Assembly: GCA_964469555.1 (NCBI GenBank)
Contig: CAYYAQ010000001.1
Coordinates: forward strand, 81,959 to 145,958
Source: CAYYAQ01 sp964469555
Lineage (GTDB): Bacteria; Planctomycetota; UBA1135; UBA2386
Reading direction: 5' to 3'
Length of the DNA stretch: 64,000 bases
Below the pieces are notes generated by a model. It ran no database searches. It saw only the letters and a list, made by a program, of their open reading frames with translations, and was not told the origin of the DNA. Shown piece by piece: positions 42,385 to 50,959 of the stretch. Position 1 is the stretch's first letter, and every line of letters begins with the position of its first letter. Position numbers and translations under genes: made by a program.

Positions 42385-43824
42385 ATGGTCCGATTGTTCG
42401 TCATCTCGTTGCTCGCGTTTGGTTTCTTGCTATCCGTCGGCGTCGCCCAGGATCGATCGGGTCGTGACGCCGAGACCGCGAAGCGACCGCAGCCGAACAT
42501 TCTGCTCATCACGGCAGACGACCTCAACTACGACTCCGTGGGCGTCTACGGGTGCGAGGTCGAAGGCATCACGCCGCACATCGACAAGCTCGCCAGCGAG
42601 GGGATTCGCTTCGAGCGTGCACACGTCACGATCGCGGTCTGTCAGCCGTGTCGCTCTGTGTTGATGACCGGGCGGTATCCTCACCACAATGGTGCGCGCG
42701 GGTTCCAGCCGATCAAGAAAGGCGTCCCGACGGTGACGGGCGTTGTGCGCGAGGCGGGTTACTTCAACGGCATTCTCGGCAAGACGCGGCACCTGGCGCC
42801 CGCGGCCCAGTTTGCGTGGGACGTGAAGGTCGAGAAGACGCGACTCGGCACCGGTCGCGCGCCGAAACGCTACTACGAAGAGGTCGTTCGCTTCCTCAAA
42901 GTGGCGAAGGAGCGCAAGCAGCCATTCTTCCTGATGGCGAACTCTCACGATCCCCACCGTCCGTTCGCGGGAAGTCAGCAGGAAAAGAACAAGGCGAAGC
43001 GGGGCAAGGAGGAGTTCCCACCGGCGAGTCGCTACTACAAGCCGAAGGAAGTGACGGTGCCGGGTTTTCTTCCGGATCTTCCACAGGTGCGCAAGGAGCT
43101 CGCCCAGTACTTCACTTCGGTCCATCGCTGCGACGAGACAGTCGGTGAGATCCTGCGCGCGCTGAAGGAGTCTGGCATGGAGGACAACACGGTGGTCGTG
43201 TTCATCAGTGACCACGGCATGGCCTTCCCGTTCGCGAAGACGAACGTCTACTTCTCTAGCACGAAAGTGCCCTGGATCGTCCGCTGGCCGAAGAAGATCG
43301 AGGCCGGCGCCATCGACGAGACGCACTTCGTCTCCGGAATCGATTTCATGCCGACGGTGCTCGATATCGCAGGCGTCGCCGGACCGAAGTCCATGGACGG
43401 TCGTACATTTCTGCCGCTGTTGCGCGGTAAGAAGCAGAAGGGTCGCGTGCAAGTGCTCACGGTGTTCCACCGCACGGCTGGCAGAAACAACTACCCGATG
43501 CGCTGTCTGCAGAATGGGCGATTCGGCTACATCCGCAACGCGTGGTCGGACGGGAAGAAGGTGTTCAGGAACGAGTCGATGGCAGGCTTGACGTTCCGCG
43601 CGATGAAGCGGGCGGGCGCCAACGACCCCGAGATCGCGGCGCGGGTCAAGCTGTTCCAGTTGCGGGTCAAGGAGGAGTTCTACGACTTCGAGAAGGACCC
43701 GAACGCGCTGAACAACCTCGCCGCCGACCCACGGTTCACCGAGGTCGTGGCGAAGATGCGCGCGGAGATGTGGGCGATCCTCGAACGCACGGGTGACCCC
43801 GAACTCCCGCTCTTCCGCAATTAG
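42385..43824 (+). CDS. Secreted arylsulfatase-family enzyme
   Basis: 479-residue exported sulfatase. ATG at 42385 begins a signal peptide (MVRLFVISLLAFGFLLSVGVAQ). Metal ligands D45 and D46 lie in LITADDLNYD, and the formylglycine motif CxPxR is CQPCR at residues 86-90, so an anaerobic or FGE-type maturase must act on C86. Later ligands are in NSHDPHRPF and VVVFISDHGMAF. Length and layout fit N-sulfoglucosamine sulfohydrolase-like planctomycete sulfatases used on sulfated polysaccharides. The substrate cannot be read from sequence. It is 77 bases upstream of the M1 peptidase gene. Confidence 0.94.
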   Translation: MVRLFVISLLAFGFLLSVGVAQDRSGRDAETAKRPQPNILLITADDLNYDSVGVYGCEVEGITPHIDKLASEGIRFERAHVTIAVCQPCRSVLMTGRYPHHNGARGFQPIKKGVPTVTGVVREAGYFNGILGKTRHLAPAAQFAWDVKVEKTRLGTGRAPKRYYEEVVRFLKVAKERKQPFFLMANSHDPHRPFAGSQQEKNKAKRGKEEFPPASRYYKPKEVTVPGFLPDLPQVRKELAQYFTSVHRCDETVGEILRALKESGMEDNTVVVFISDHGMAFPFAKTNVYFSSTKVPWIVRWPKKIEAGAIDETHFVSGIDFMPTVLDIAGVAGPKSMDGRTFLPLLRGKKQKGRVQVLTVFHRTAGRNNYPMRCLQNGRFGYIRNAWSDGKKVFRNESMAGLTFRAMKRAGANDPEIAARVKLFQLRVKEEFYDFEKDPNALNNLAADPRFTEVVAKMRAEMWAILERTGDPELPLFRN

Positions 43825-43901
43825 CGCGCTTTCTGCTGACAGCCACCGAACGCTGGCACGTATGCGTGGTCCTCACCAAGCCCCTGGCTACAAGAGTCGT
43901 C

Positions 43902-45809
43902 ATGAACCTCCCTTCTCCCCTCGCATTTGTCCCGGTTGTCCTGTTTTGCGCGAGTAGCGTTCTCGCGCAGATCGAGAGGCCCATCCCGTATCCGATCCCG
44001 CAGGGGGCGCAGTGGAAGAACGCGGTCGCCGGTGGGACGCGGACGAACGACGGTTCACCTGGTGCGAAGTACTGGACCAACTACACGCGCTACAAGATCC
44101 GGGCGGAGTTGATCCCGGAGAAGGCGATTATCAAGGGTCACATCGAGATGACCTACATCAACCGGTCGCCCAGGACCGTGACCGACCTCAAGGTGCACCT
44201 GCGGCAGAACCTCTACAAGGCGGGATCTCTCCGCAACCGGTACGTCGAGATCACCGGCGGAGTGACGGTCAGCGAGGTGAAGTTCAACGGCGAGGATCTC
44301 AGCTCGCGCTCGTACCGCGTGGTCGGCACGGTGATGCATGTTCGGCGATTGCCCGAGAGCATCGCTCCCGGTGAGGAAGGCACGCTCTCCTTGGATTGGG
44401 AGTTCCGGGTGCCCGGTGCCGGTCGATCCGCGCCCCGGGGCGTCAGCGTTGTCCGGCAAGGGCACGACCGCTTTCACGTGTTCTACCTGGGCTACTGGTA
44501 TCCGCAGTTCGCCGTCAGGGAAGACGTTGCAGGTTGGGTTGCCGAGCAATACATGAGCAACGCCGAGTTCTACATGGGGTATGCGGACTACGACCTGAAG
44601 TTCACTGTCCCGGAGGGTTGGCTCGTGCGCGCGACCGGCACCCACGAGAACGCTGCCGAGGTTCTGACCAAGACAGCGCTCGAGAGGCTCGAGAAGGCGC
44701 GCAACTCCCGCGAGGTCGTGCAGATCATCGACCGGGATGACCTCGAGTCCGGCAAGGTGACGCGGAAGAGTGAGAACAAGAAGCACACTTGGCACTTCAA
44801 ATCAGAGCACGTGCGTGACATCGCCGTCAGTGCGTCGGATCAGTACGTCTGGGACGCGGCCCACGCGGTGGTCAAGGACAAGCACGGTGAGGGCAAGGAC
44901 GGTAAGTGCATGATCCACTCGGTCTACAAGCCGCGCCGTAGCTGGAACGGTAGGTCGACGAAGGTCGCGCGCCACACGATCGAGTACATGTCCAAGAACG
45001 TGTACCCGTATCAGTGGCCGCACATGACCGGCTGTGAGGGGATCATCGGCGGTGGCATGGAGTTCCCAATGATGACCATCTGCGGTGGTTTGGGGGACGG
45101 AGTCGTCACGCACGAGTTGATCCACATGTGGTTTCCCATGCTCATCGGTTCGAACGAAAAGGCGCGGGCATGGCAGGACGAGGGATTCACGAGCTTCTTC
45201 ACGAGTCGATGCCAGGCGGACTACCGTGGGCGCGCGTTGTCGAGTCGGCTCTCGGGCGGGATGGCCCTGCGAAACCTCAGCGCCCCGATGATGCGGCACG
45301 GCGATCTCTACGGCGCGGGCCGCAGCGCATACGGCGGCGTGTCCTACATGAAGACGTCGGTGGTGCTGAAGCAACTCCAGGGGATGCTCGGTGACGAGGT
45401 GTTCTTCAAGGCGTTCCGGCAGTACGCGAAGGACTGGGCCTTCAAGCACCCGTATCCGAAGGACTTCTTCAACACGTTCAGCAAGGTGTCTGGGCAGAAC
45501 CTCGATTGGTACTTCCGGGTATGGTTCTACGAGACGTGGACGCTTGATCAGGCTGTGGAGTCCGTCGAGGAGAAGGACTCCGGTACCGAAGTCGTCGTCG
45601 CCGATCTCAGCTTCGCGACATATCCGACCGTGGTCGAAGCGACGTACGACGACGGCACGAAGCAGAGGCACACGGTCGACGTCAAGCACTGGCTTTCGGG
45701 CAAGAAGACGAAGACGCTGCAGTTCAAGAAGGGCGTCGCAAAGGTCGTCATCGACCCGGATCAGATCACGCTGGACACGAGCCGTCGCAACAACACCTGG
45801 CGGAAGTGA
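43902..45809 (+). CDS. Secreted M1-family metallopeptidase
   Basis: 635-residue exported protein. ATG at 43902 starts a signal peptide (MNLPSPLAFVPVVLFCASSVLAQ). The M1 zinc site is HELIHMW with H404, E405 and H408, and the third ligand lies in WQDEGFTSFF. The exopeptidase motif GxMEN is altered to GGGMEFPMM, as in many bacterial M1 proteins of this subgroup. The N-terminal domain has the typical beta-sandwich opening (YTRYKIRAELIPEKAIIKGHIEMTY). It probably trims peptides in the periplasm or outside. It follows the sulfatase in the same direction. Confidence 0.92.
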   Translation: MNLPSPLAFVPVVLFCASSVLAQIERPIPYPIPQGAQWKNAVAGGTRTNDGSPGAKYWTNYTRYKIRAELIPEKAIIKGHIEMTYINRSPRTVTDLKVHLRQNLYKAGSLRNRYVEITGGVTVSEVKFNGEDLSSRSYRVVGTVMHVRRLPESIAPGEEGTLSLDWEFRVPGAGRSAPRGVSVVRQGHDRFHVFYLGYWYPQFAVREDVAGWVAEQYMSNAEFYMGYADYDLKFTVPEGWLVRATGTHENAAEVLTKTALERLEKARNSREVVQIIDRDDLESGKVTRKSENKKHTWHFKSEHVRDIAVSASDQYVWDAAHAVVKDKHGEGKDGKCMIHSVYKPRRSWNGRSTKVARHTIEYMSKNVYPYQWPHMTGCEGIIGGGMEFPMMTICGGLGDGVVTHELIHMWFPMLIGSNEKARAWQDEGFTSFFTSRCQADYRGRALSSRLSGGMALRNLSAPMMRHGDLYGAGRSAYGGVSYMKTSVVLKQLQGMLGDEVFFKAFRQYAKDWAFKHPYPKDFFNTFSKVSGQNLDWYFRVWFYETWTLDQAVESVEEKDSGTEVVVADLSFATYPTVVEATYDDGTKQRHTVDVKHWLSGKKTKTLQFKKGVAKVVIDPDQITLDTSRRNNTWRK

Positions 45810-45961
45810 CGGCATAGCGGTCCTCCTTCTGGCCCTCGGAGTTCGAAACAACCTGTCGCCGGGTTGATTCCCGGGGCTATGGGGCAAATGGTGCGGAGCG
45901 GTTACCGTGAACGGACCCCTCTGAGGCGGATCCCCCGCGCCGCGGTCGCCGTGGTGCGCCG

Positions 45962-46725
45962 ATGCGGCAGGAGCAGAAAAAGGAGGAGTTGCCGCCGCCG
46001 GTCCCGCTGGGTGAGGCGGCGCCGCGCGCGGTTGTCCTGACGCCGGATGAAAAGCGGCTCTTCATCGCCTACGGCCAATCCGGCACAGCTACGCCTACCT
46101 ACAAGGGCATCGTCGGCGTGATCGACCTGACGAAGACCCCGCACGTGCACCGCTCGATCACCATCACACTTGGCGGGAATCTCCTCGGCATCGCCAACGA
46201 GTGGCACGACATCAAGGTGTCGCCGGACGGGAGGTACGTCTACGCCATCGAGTGCGGTCTCGATCCGAAAGCCGGGCTCGGCAACTTCGTGAAGGGATTC
46301 GTCAACGGCGCGAAACTCTGTATCGTCGATGCACTCGTTCCCGGGTTGGAAAGGGAGATCGCGTCCCTCGACACGAACGGATTCGAACAGGAGCAGATGG
46401 CCGTGGATCGCCTGGGGCGAAACCTCTGGATTCCGCGGACCGGAAAACTCGGTGTGCCGGAATTGCTGCGGGTGGACATCGATCGCCGCAGTTCGACCCA
46501 AAACAAGATCGTCGCACGCATCCGATTGCACGCGAAGAACTGCACGCCGAGGAACGCGCAGCCCGGCCCGAGCGGTGTCGCCGTGACGTCGGTCTGGCCG
46601 AAGATGGCGGGGCGCATCCGACGCCCAGCGTCGTGCGGGTCGACGCGGTGACCCAGAAGGTCCTCGGCACGTTCACCGTGGGGAAGCGACCGCACAATCT
46701 CTCGGTGCAGCAGACAGTGCGCTGA
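45962..46725 (+). pseudogene. Frameshifted, 5'-truncated YVTN-type beta-propeller gene
   Basis: From the ATG at 45962 the frame encodes propeller-like strands (VVLTPDEKRLFIAYGQSG, GIVGVIDLTK, IKVSPDGRYVYAIECG, RLGRNLWIPRTGKLG). No signal peptide is present and the in-frame upstream sequence stops at a TGA at 45908-45910, so the 5' end seems lost. Near 46595-46605 the coding frame changes. The ATG frame ends at 46651, but the neighbouring frame continues sensibly with GAHPTPSVVRVDAVTQKVLGTF and VGKRPHNLSVQ to 46725. Such proteins normally have a signal peptide and six or seven blades. Only about 250 residues of propeller remain here. Confidence 0.65.
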
Positions 46726-46749
46726 GAGGGTACGCACGCGGGAAGACTC

Positions 46750-46770
46750 CGATTCGCTGCAAGCGAATCG
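46750..46770 (+). terminator. Perfect 9-bp inverted repeat after the propeller pseudogene
   Basis: CGATTCGCT at 46750-46758 and AGCGAATCG at 46762-46770 are perfectly complementary around GCA. There is no T run on either side, so it is either a factor-assisted terminator or a protein-binding palindrome. It lies 24 bases after the stop of the pseudogene and 127 bases before the next start. Confidence 0.4.
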
Positions 46771-46897
46771 GCTGAACCGAAATTCGCTCGATTCATCACT
46801 TTGGGTGGGTTATCGGGCACAATGCTGTGACCGGCGATTGCTCGCACCTCGTTCCGATGGCGCTGGTTTCTTGTCGCTCCAATCCCGAGGAGACCCA

Positions 46898-48250
46898 ATG
46901 CATTTCGTTTCTCTTTCCCTCGTAGTCGCACTCACTGCCTCCGCATCCGCGCAGCAGATCACGAACGAGAGCCTGACTGGCACACCCTGGTCGCATACCG
47001 CGACCGGCGGGTGGAACAACGGCATCGTCGAATCCCGTTCGCTCTACGGCAAGGTTGATCACCTCGTCACGGCTGGATCGTTCACGTACACCCGCGCGCC
47101 GCTCACGCTCGATGCGGGAACGTACATCGCTGTTGCGCGCTTCGCCAAGACCAAAGCGTCGACCGGGACGGCGCCCATCGAGCTCAAGGCGATCGGCATG
47201 ACGGTGACCACGTTGATCACGCCTGCTTCCGCCCAGACCGTCGACAAGTTCATCCACACACGGACGTTGTTGTTCACGTTGAAGTCGAAGATCCCCGTAC
47301 TCTTCTTCCTCGAAAACAAGGACACGAAGATCACGAAGACCGACTACCTGTTCGACTCGTTCCACGTTGGCAAGGTCGAGGGTGGCCAAGCGGTTCACGT
47401 CGAAAGCCTCACCCGTCGGTGGGGTCACACCTGGGGCGCTCCGCACTACTGCAAGGAGGTCGCTGACAAGACCGCGACGTTCGGGTTTGTCGAGCACCTG
47501 AATCCTCCTGGCTCGGCGAACTGCGGCACCGGATCGGCGAACCTCTGGTGGTTCCGCTGGTGGTCCGCACCGCGCACCTTCCTGCCGGGCGTCCACACGG
47601 GCAGCATGCGCATCAAGAAGATCAGCAGCCCAGCCGGTTCGCACAACTTCAAGTGGTTTGCAGAGGTGTCGACGGACAACGGCACCACCTGGAAGAATCT
47701 CGCCTCGGTGATCTGGGACAAGAGCACACACATCGTGGGCAAGTGGGTTTATTCGCCGAACATCTCCATCACGGTGACGCACCCGGCTCACCTGTATCGC
47801 TGGCGTCTCGATGCTTACACGGGTCCCGGCAACTCGATCAAGGGTGACTACTACCTCGATTCGTTCGAGGTGCGGCGCGGCGAGTACACGCCGTTTGGCA
47901 AGAGTTGCATGAACACGGGGTTGGCGAAGATGTTCGGCAACATCCCGCAGCTGGGCTTGCAGTTCAGCATGAACGTTGGGCCACTCGGTTCCACGAACCC
48001 CGTGACCATGATTCTCGGCATTACCAACCCGGCCTTCGACCTCGGCGGAGTGGGGTGGACGGGATGCACGCAGTACGCGAGCCTCGACGTGCTGGTCGGA
48101 ATGACGATTGTGAGTGGCAATGCCTCGCTCTCGTTCCCAATGCCGACGACACCCACGATGATCGGCGTGCCGTGGTACACCTCCGCCTGGCAAGCGACGG
48201 CCACCGGCCTCGCGACGACGAACGGCGTCGCCGGAATGATCGGCAACTAG
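46898..48250 (+). CDS. Secreted protein with a planctomycete-type C-terminal module
   Basis: 450-residue exported protein from the ATG at 46898 (MHFVSLSLVVALTASASAQQ), with GAGGAG upstream. The central part looks like several beta-sandwich units (TYIAVARFAKTKASTGTAPIELK, KTDYLFDSFHVGKVEGG, GNSIKGDYYLDSFEVRRGEYTPFGKSC). The last 120 residues, ending VAGMIGN, resemble the terminal domains of the proteins at 12879-14522 and 33543-34670: short strands with GNASLSF- and SAWQATAT-like elements and a Tyr/Trp-poor end. This may be a surface or sorting module. No enzymatic motif is seen. Confidence 0.75.
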   Translation: MHFVSLSLVVALTASASAQQITNESLTGTPWSHTATGGWNNGIVESRSLYGKVDHLVTAGSFTYTRAPLTLDAGTYIAVARFAKTKASTGTAPIELKAIGMTVTTLITPASAQTVDKFIHTRTLLFTLKSKIPVLFFLENKDTKITKTDYLFDSFHVGKVEGGQAVHVESLTRRWGHTWGAPHYCKEVADKTATFGFVEHLNPPGSANCGTGSANLWWFRWWSAPRTFLPGVHTGSMRIKKISSPAGSHNFKWFAEVSTDNGTTWKNLASVIWDKSTHIVGKWVYSPNISITVTHPAHLYRWRLDAYTGPGNSIKGDYYLDSFEVRRGEYTPFGKSCMNTGLAKMFGNIPQLGLQFSMNVGPLGSTNPVTMILGITNPAFDLGGVGWTGCTQYASLDVLVGMTIVSGNASLSFPMPTTPTMIGVPWYTSAWQATATGLATTNGVAGMIGN

Positions 48251-48291
48251 CCAGCGCCTCCCATTGCGGCGCCGCCTTGAAACGCGGATGC

Positions 48292-48326
48292 CACGGACCG
48301 CGCAACGTTTCGTCGCGCGGTCCGTG
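48292..48326 (+). terminator. 12-bp perfect hairpin after the secreted protein gene
   Basis: CACGGACCGCGC at 48292-48303 pairs perfectly with GCGCGGTCCGTG at 48315-48326 around an 11-base loop, 41 bases after the stop. No T run follows. It is the strongest simple hairpin I noticed in the window and fits a terminator. Confidence 0.75.
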
Positions 48327-48349
48327 CCTGTACGGCATGATCGGTGTCG

Positions 48350-50275
48350 ATGTCGATCCGGTCGATGCTGTTTCTGGCTGTCGCTGTAGCGTCTTGCGGC
48401 GTGCAATCGACGGTCGTCGATTTTGGCGGCGGGGTCACCCACGCTGTTGTCTCCGATGCACGCGCATTCAATCGCAACACCTTGACGGTGGCTGTGTGGG
48501 TGCAACTCGCGCAGCACTGCGAGCCCCAGGTTCTTGTCAACCGCGGTGCGAGGAGCGAGTCGTTCACTCTCTACCTCTACAAGGGCGCGGTGCGATTCCT
48601 CGTCGGGACGGCGCCCGGGTCCTATTCGTTCGCGAAAGCGGATCGACCGGAGATTGGGAAGTGGACGCACTACGTAGGAACGAGCGATGGCGAGACTATC
48701 CGTATCTACAAGAACGGCACGTTGGCGGGGACGACGAGCATCCTCCCGTCGCCCGAGGGGAGGATGCCCGCAGTGGAGATGGACGCCCCGCTCTACCTCG
48801 GCTCGGAAGGGGCCGCGCGTAACGCAACCGTCGGTCGACTGCGGGATGTGCGGATCTTCGATCGGGCGCTGACTGCTGAGGAGGTCGCCGCGGTCCACGG
48901 CGGTCGGCCAGTCGCCTTGTCCGCCCGGCTCGGCGCGTGGGGGGAGGTGCGAGGCGATCGCTGGCTAGACCTCAGCGGTCGGGGACGTCACGCGCAGTTT
49001 GGGCGTCGTGCCATCGTGCGCAAGGCGGACGAGATCCGGGGGATCTGGTATTCGAACCAGCCGTCGGGTGACGAGTACCGTTTCAAGTACGCCGGGGGGT
49101 TCGCGACGTATCCGCAGCAGCACCTCCCGATCGCGATCCACTGCGCGAGCGTGAACAAGACGTTCTTCACCTACGGCGCGGCTGACGCCGAGAACGGCTT
49201 GTTGCACGCTGTATCGTACTTCGACCATGCGACCGGGAAGGTGGCGCGACCGACGATCCTCCTCGCGAAGCAGACGTCGGACGCCCACGACAATCCGGTG
49301 ATGTCTGTTGACGACCGTGGCTACATCTGGATCTTCTCCGCGTCGCACGGTCGATCACGGCCCTCGTTCATTCACCGCAGCGTGAAGCCCTACGACATCG
49401 AGGCTTTCGAACGCGTGGTTACGACGAACTTTTCCTACCCGCAGCCTTGGTTCGTCGCGGGTCAGGGCTTCTGTTTCCTGCAAACGTCGTACGACGGACG
49501 ACGTTCGCTCTATTGCCAGCGGAGCACCGACGGGCGGAAGTGGTCCGACCGTCAGTTGCTAGCGAGCTTTGGTCGCGGCCACTACCAGGTGAGTTGGCGG
49601 CAGGGCGCGAAGGTTGGCACGGTCTTCAACTACCACCCACAAAAGGTGGGGCTCAACGCGCGCACGAACCTGTACTACATGGAGACGATCGATGGTGGAG
49701 TCACCTGGCGGACCGTGGACGGCGGGCAACTGGACTTGCCCCTGCAGGCAAGGGACAACCCGGCCCGGATCGCAGAGTACGAATCCAGGGGCGTGCTCGT
49801 CTACCTCAAGGATCTGCAGTTCGACGAAGAGGGTCACCCTGTCATCGTCTATCTCACGAGCCGGGGCTTCGAGGCCGGGCCGAAGAACGACCCGCGAACG
49901 TGGCGTATCCGTCGCTGGGATGGCGATCGCTGGCTCGACTACGCGATCACGACGTCTGACCACAACTACGACTTCGGGTCGCTCTATCTGGAAGCGCCGG
50001 ATCGCTGGCGATTGATCGCGCCGACCGCGCCTGGACCACAGAAGTACAACACCGGTGGCGAGATCGAGATGTGGGAGAGCGCGGACCGCGGTCGATCGTG
50101 GAGGGTCGTTTCGCAGCTCACGCGCGGCAGCGAGTTCAATCACACCTACGTGCGGCGGCCTGTCGATGCGCACCCCGGGTTCTACGGTCTCTGGGCGGAC
50201 GGCCATGGTCGCCGTCCGTCGGCGAGCTCTCTGTACTTCACGACGCGCGACGGCGTGGTCACGCGCATGCGATAG
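48350..50275 (+). CDS. Lipoprotein with LamG-like and BNR-type propeller domains
   Basis: 641 residues from the ATG at 48350 (a GTG six bases earlier is possible). A short signal ends in the lipobox VAVASC. Residues about 15-190 form a concanavalin-type LamG fold (RNTLTVAVWVQLAQHCEP, SESFTLYLYKGAVRFLVG, VGRLRDVRIFDRALTAEEVAAVHGG). The rest is a BNR_4-type sialidase-like propeller (DDRGYIWIFSASHGRSRPS, MWESADRGRSWRVVSQL). Such proteins bind or process polysaccharide at the cell surface. The catalytic residues of true sialidases were not identified. It ends next to a convergent Nudix gene. Confidence 0.85.
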   Translation: MSIRSMLFLAVAVASCGVQSTVVDFGGGVTHAVVSDARAFNRNTLTVAVWVQLAQHCEPQVLVNRGARSESFTLYLYKGAVRFLVGTAPGSYSFAKADRPEIGKWTHYVGTSDGETIRIYKNGTLAGTTSILPSPEGRMPAVEMDAPLYLGSEGAARNATVGRLRDVRIFDRALTAEEVAAVHGGRPVALSARLGAWGEVRGDRWLDLSGRGRHAQFGRRAIVRKADEIRGIWYSNQPSGDEYRFKYAGGFATYPQQHLPIAIHCASVNKTFFTYGAADAENGLLHAVSYFDHATGKVARPTILLAKQTSDAHDNPVMSVDDRGYIWIFSASHGRSRPSFIHRSVKPYDIEAFERVVTTNFSYPQPWFVAGQGFCFLQTSYDGRRSLYCQRSTDGRKWSDRQLLASFGRGHYQVSWRQGAKVGTVFNYHPQKVGLNARTNLYYMETIDGGVTWRTVDGGQLDLPLQARDNPARIAEYESRGVLVYLKDLQFDEEGHPVIVYLTSRGFEAGPKNDPRTWRIRRWDGDRWLDYAITTSDHNYDFGSLYLEAPDRWRLIAPTAPGPQKYNTGGEIEMWESADRGRSWRVVSQLTRGSEFNHTYVRRPVDAHPGFYGLWADGHGRRPSASSLYFTTRDGVVTRMR

Positions 50276-50728
50276 TCACTCCGGGGCGGAGCCGAGTCCA
50301 AACGCTTCGAAGATCCGTTTCGTCCGCCAGGTCAAGTCCTCCCAGTGCGCGCCGGCCTGTAGCTCAGTCACGGGAAGGAGCTCGAAACCGATGCTCTCCA
50401 CAGGGTCGGGGTCGAGCTTGCTGAACTCCGACTCCGGTAGACGAATCTCGAACAAGAAGTGCGTGGAATTGTCGACGGTCTTCGCGGTGTAGGTTGGCTC
50501 GAGCCGTTCGACGTGGTCAGCGAGCACGCCGGATCGTTCCTCTTCGCGGAGTTCCCGGATTAGACCGGGGAGCGGCTCCTCGCCATCTTCCACGTGGCCG
50601 CCGAGCATCTCGAGCCGCCCGTGCTTCGTCACGCCCTCCGCGTTCTTTCGTGACAGCAGAGCCCACTCCTCGTCACCGTGGACGAACAGGATGCGAGCCT
50701 TCGCAACAGACTCCGTGATGTCGCCCAT
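50276..50728 (-). CDS. Nudix hydrolase
   Basis: 150-residue soluble protein with a Nudix box from residue 43 (GGHVEDGEE to LREEERSG). Compared with the consensus, the end reads EERSGV where EEXGU is usual, so one residue is inserted or shifted; the catalytic glutamates are still present. It lacks the tryptophan-rich end of the Nudix protein at 2045-2494, so the two are not close paralogues. It is in the same direction as the small 71-residue gene 15 bases upstream and may be co-transcribed with it and the beta-lactamase-like gene. Substrate unknown. Confidence 0.82.
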   Translation of the reverse strand: MGDITESVAKARILFVHGDEEWALLSRKNAEGVTKHGRLEMLGGHVEDGEEPLPGLIRELREEERSGVLADHVERLEPTYTAKTVDNSTHFLFEIRLPESEFSKLDPDPVESIGFELLPVTELQAGAHWEDLTWRTKRIFEAFGLGSAPE

Positions 50729-50743
50729 GCGGAGAGTCTACGA

Positions 50744-50959
50744 TCAGCGTTCGCCCGAAGCCCGGGTTCGGTTGCGCTCGGCCCATTCAAGTTCCGAGAT
50801 AATGTGGTTCGCCGCGGTTTCGTTCATCCACTCAGCACGCCACGACTCGTTCTCCCGTGCCATGACGCTCTCGCCCGCCTCGACAAACTCGTGTTTGGCC
50901 TCCTCCGTGGTCGCGCCCTTGTCGTGATAGTCGAGGGCGACGCCACCTCGACTGTTCAC
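50744..50959 (-). CDS. Small acidic helical protein, 71 aa
   Basis: The GTG at 50959-50957 overlaps the stop of the beta-lactamase-like gene (GTGA). The product is 71 residues with high Glu and Ala, and clearly helical: GATTEEAKHEFVEAGESVMA, then RAEWMNETAANHIISELEWA. The coding pattern and the 4-base overlap support a real gene although it is short. It has no signal peptide. I do not recognise it; it might assist or regulate the upstream serine hydrolase or the Nudix protein. Confidence 0.6.
   Translation of the reverse strand: MNSRGGVALDYHDKGATTEEAKHEFVEAGESVMARENESWRAEWMNETAANHIISELEWAERNRTRASGER

Noticed and set aside
46651..46725. TGA ending the propeller ORF as a fourth selenocysteine codon
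   Set aside because: The sequence after the TGA in that frame is not protein-like; the homologous continuation is in a different frame, so this is a frameshift.
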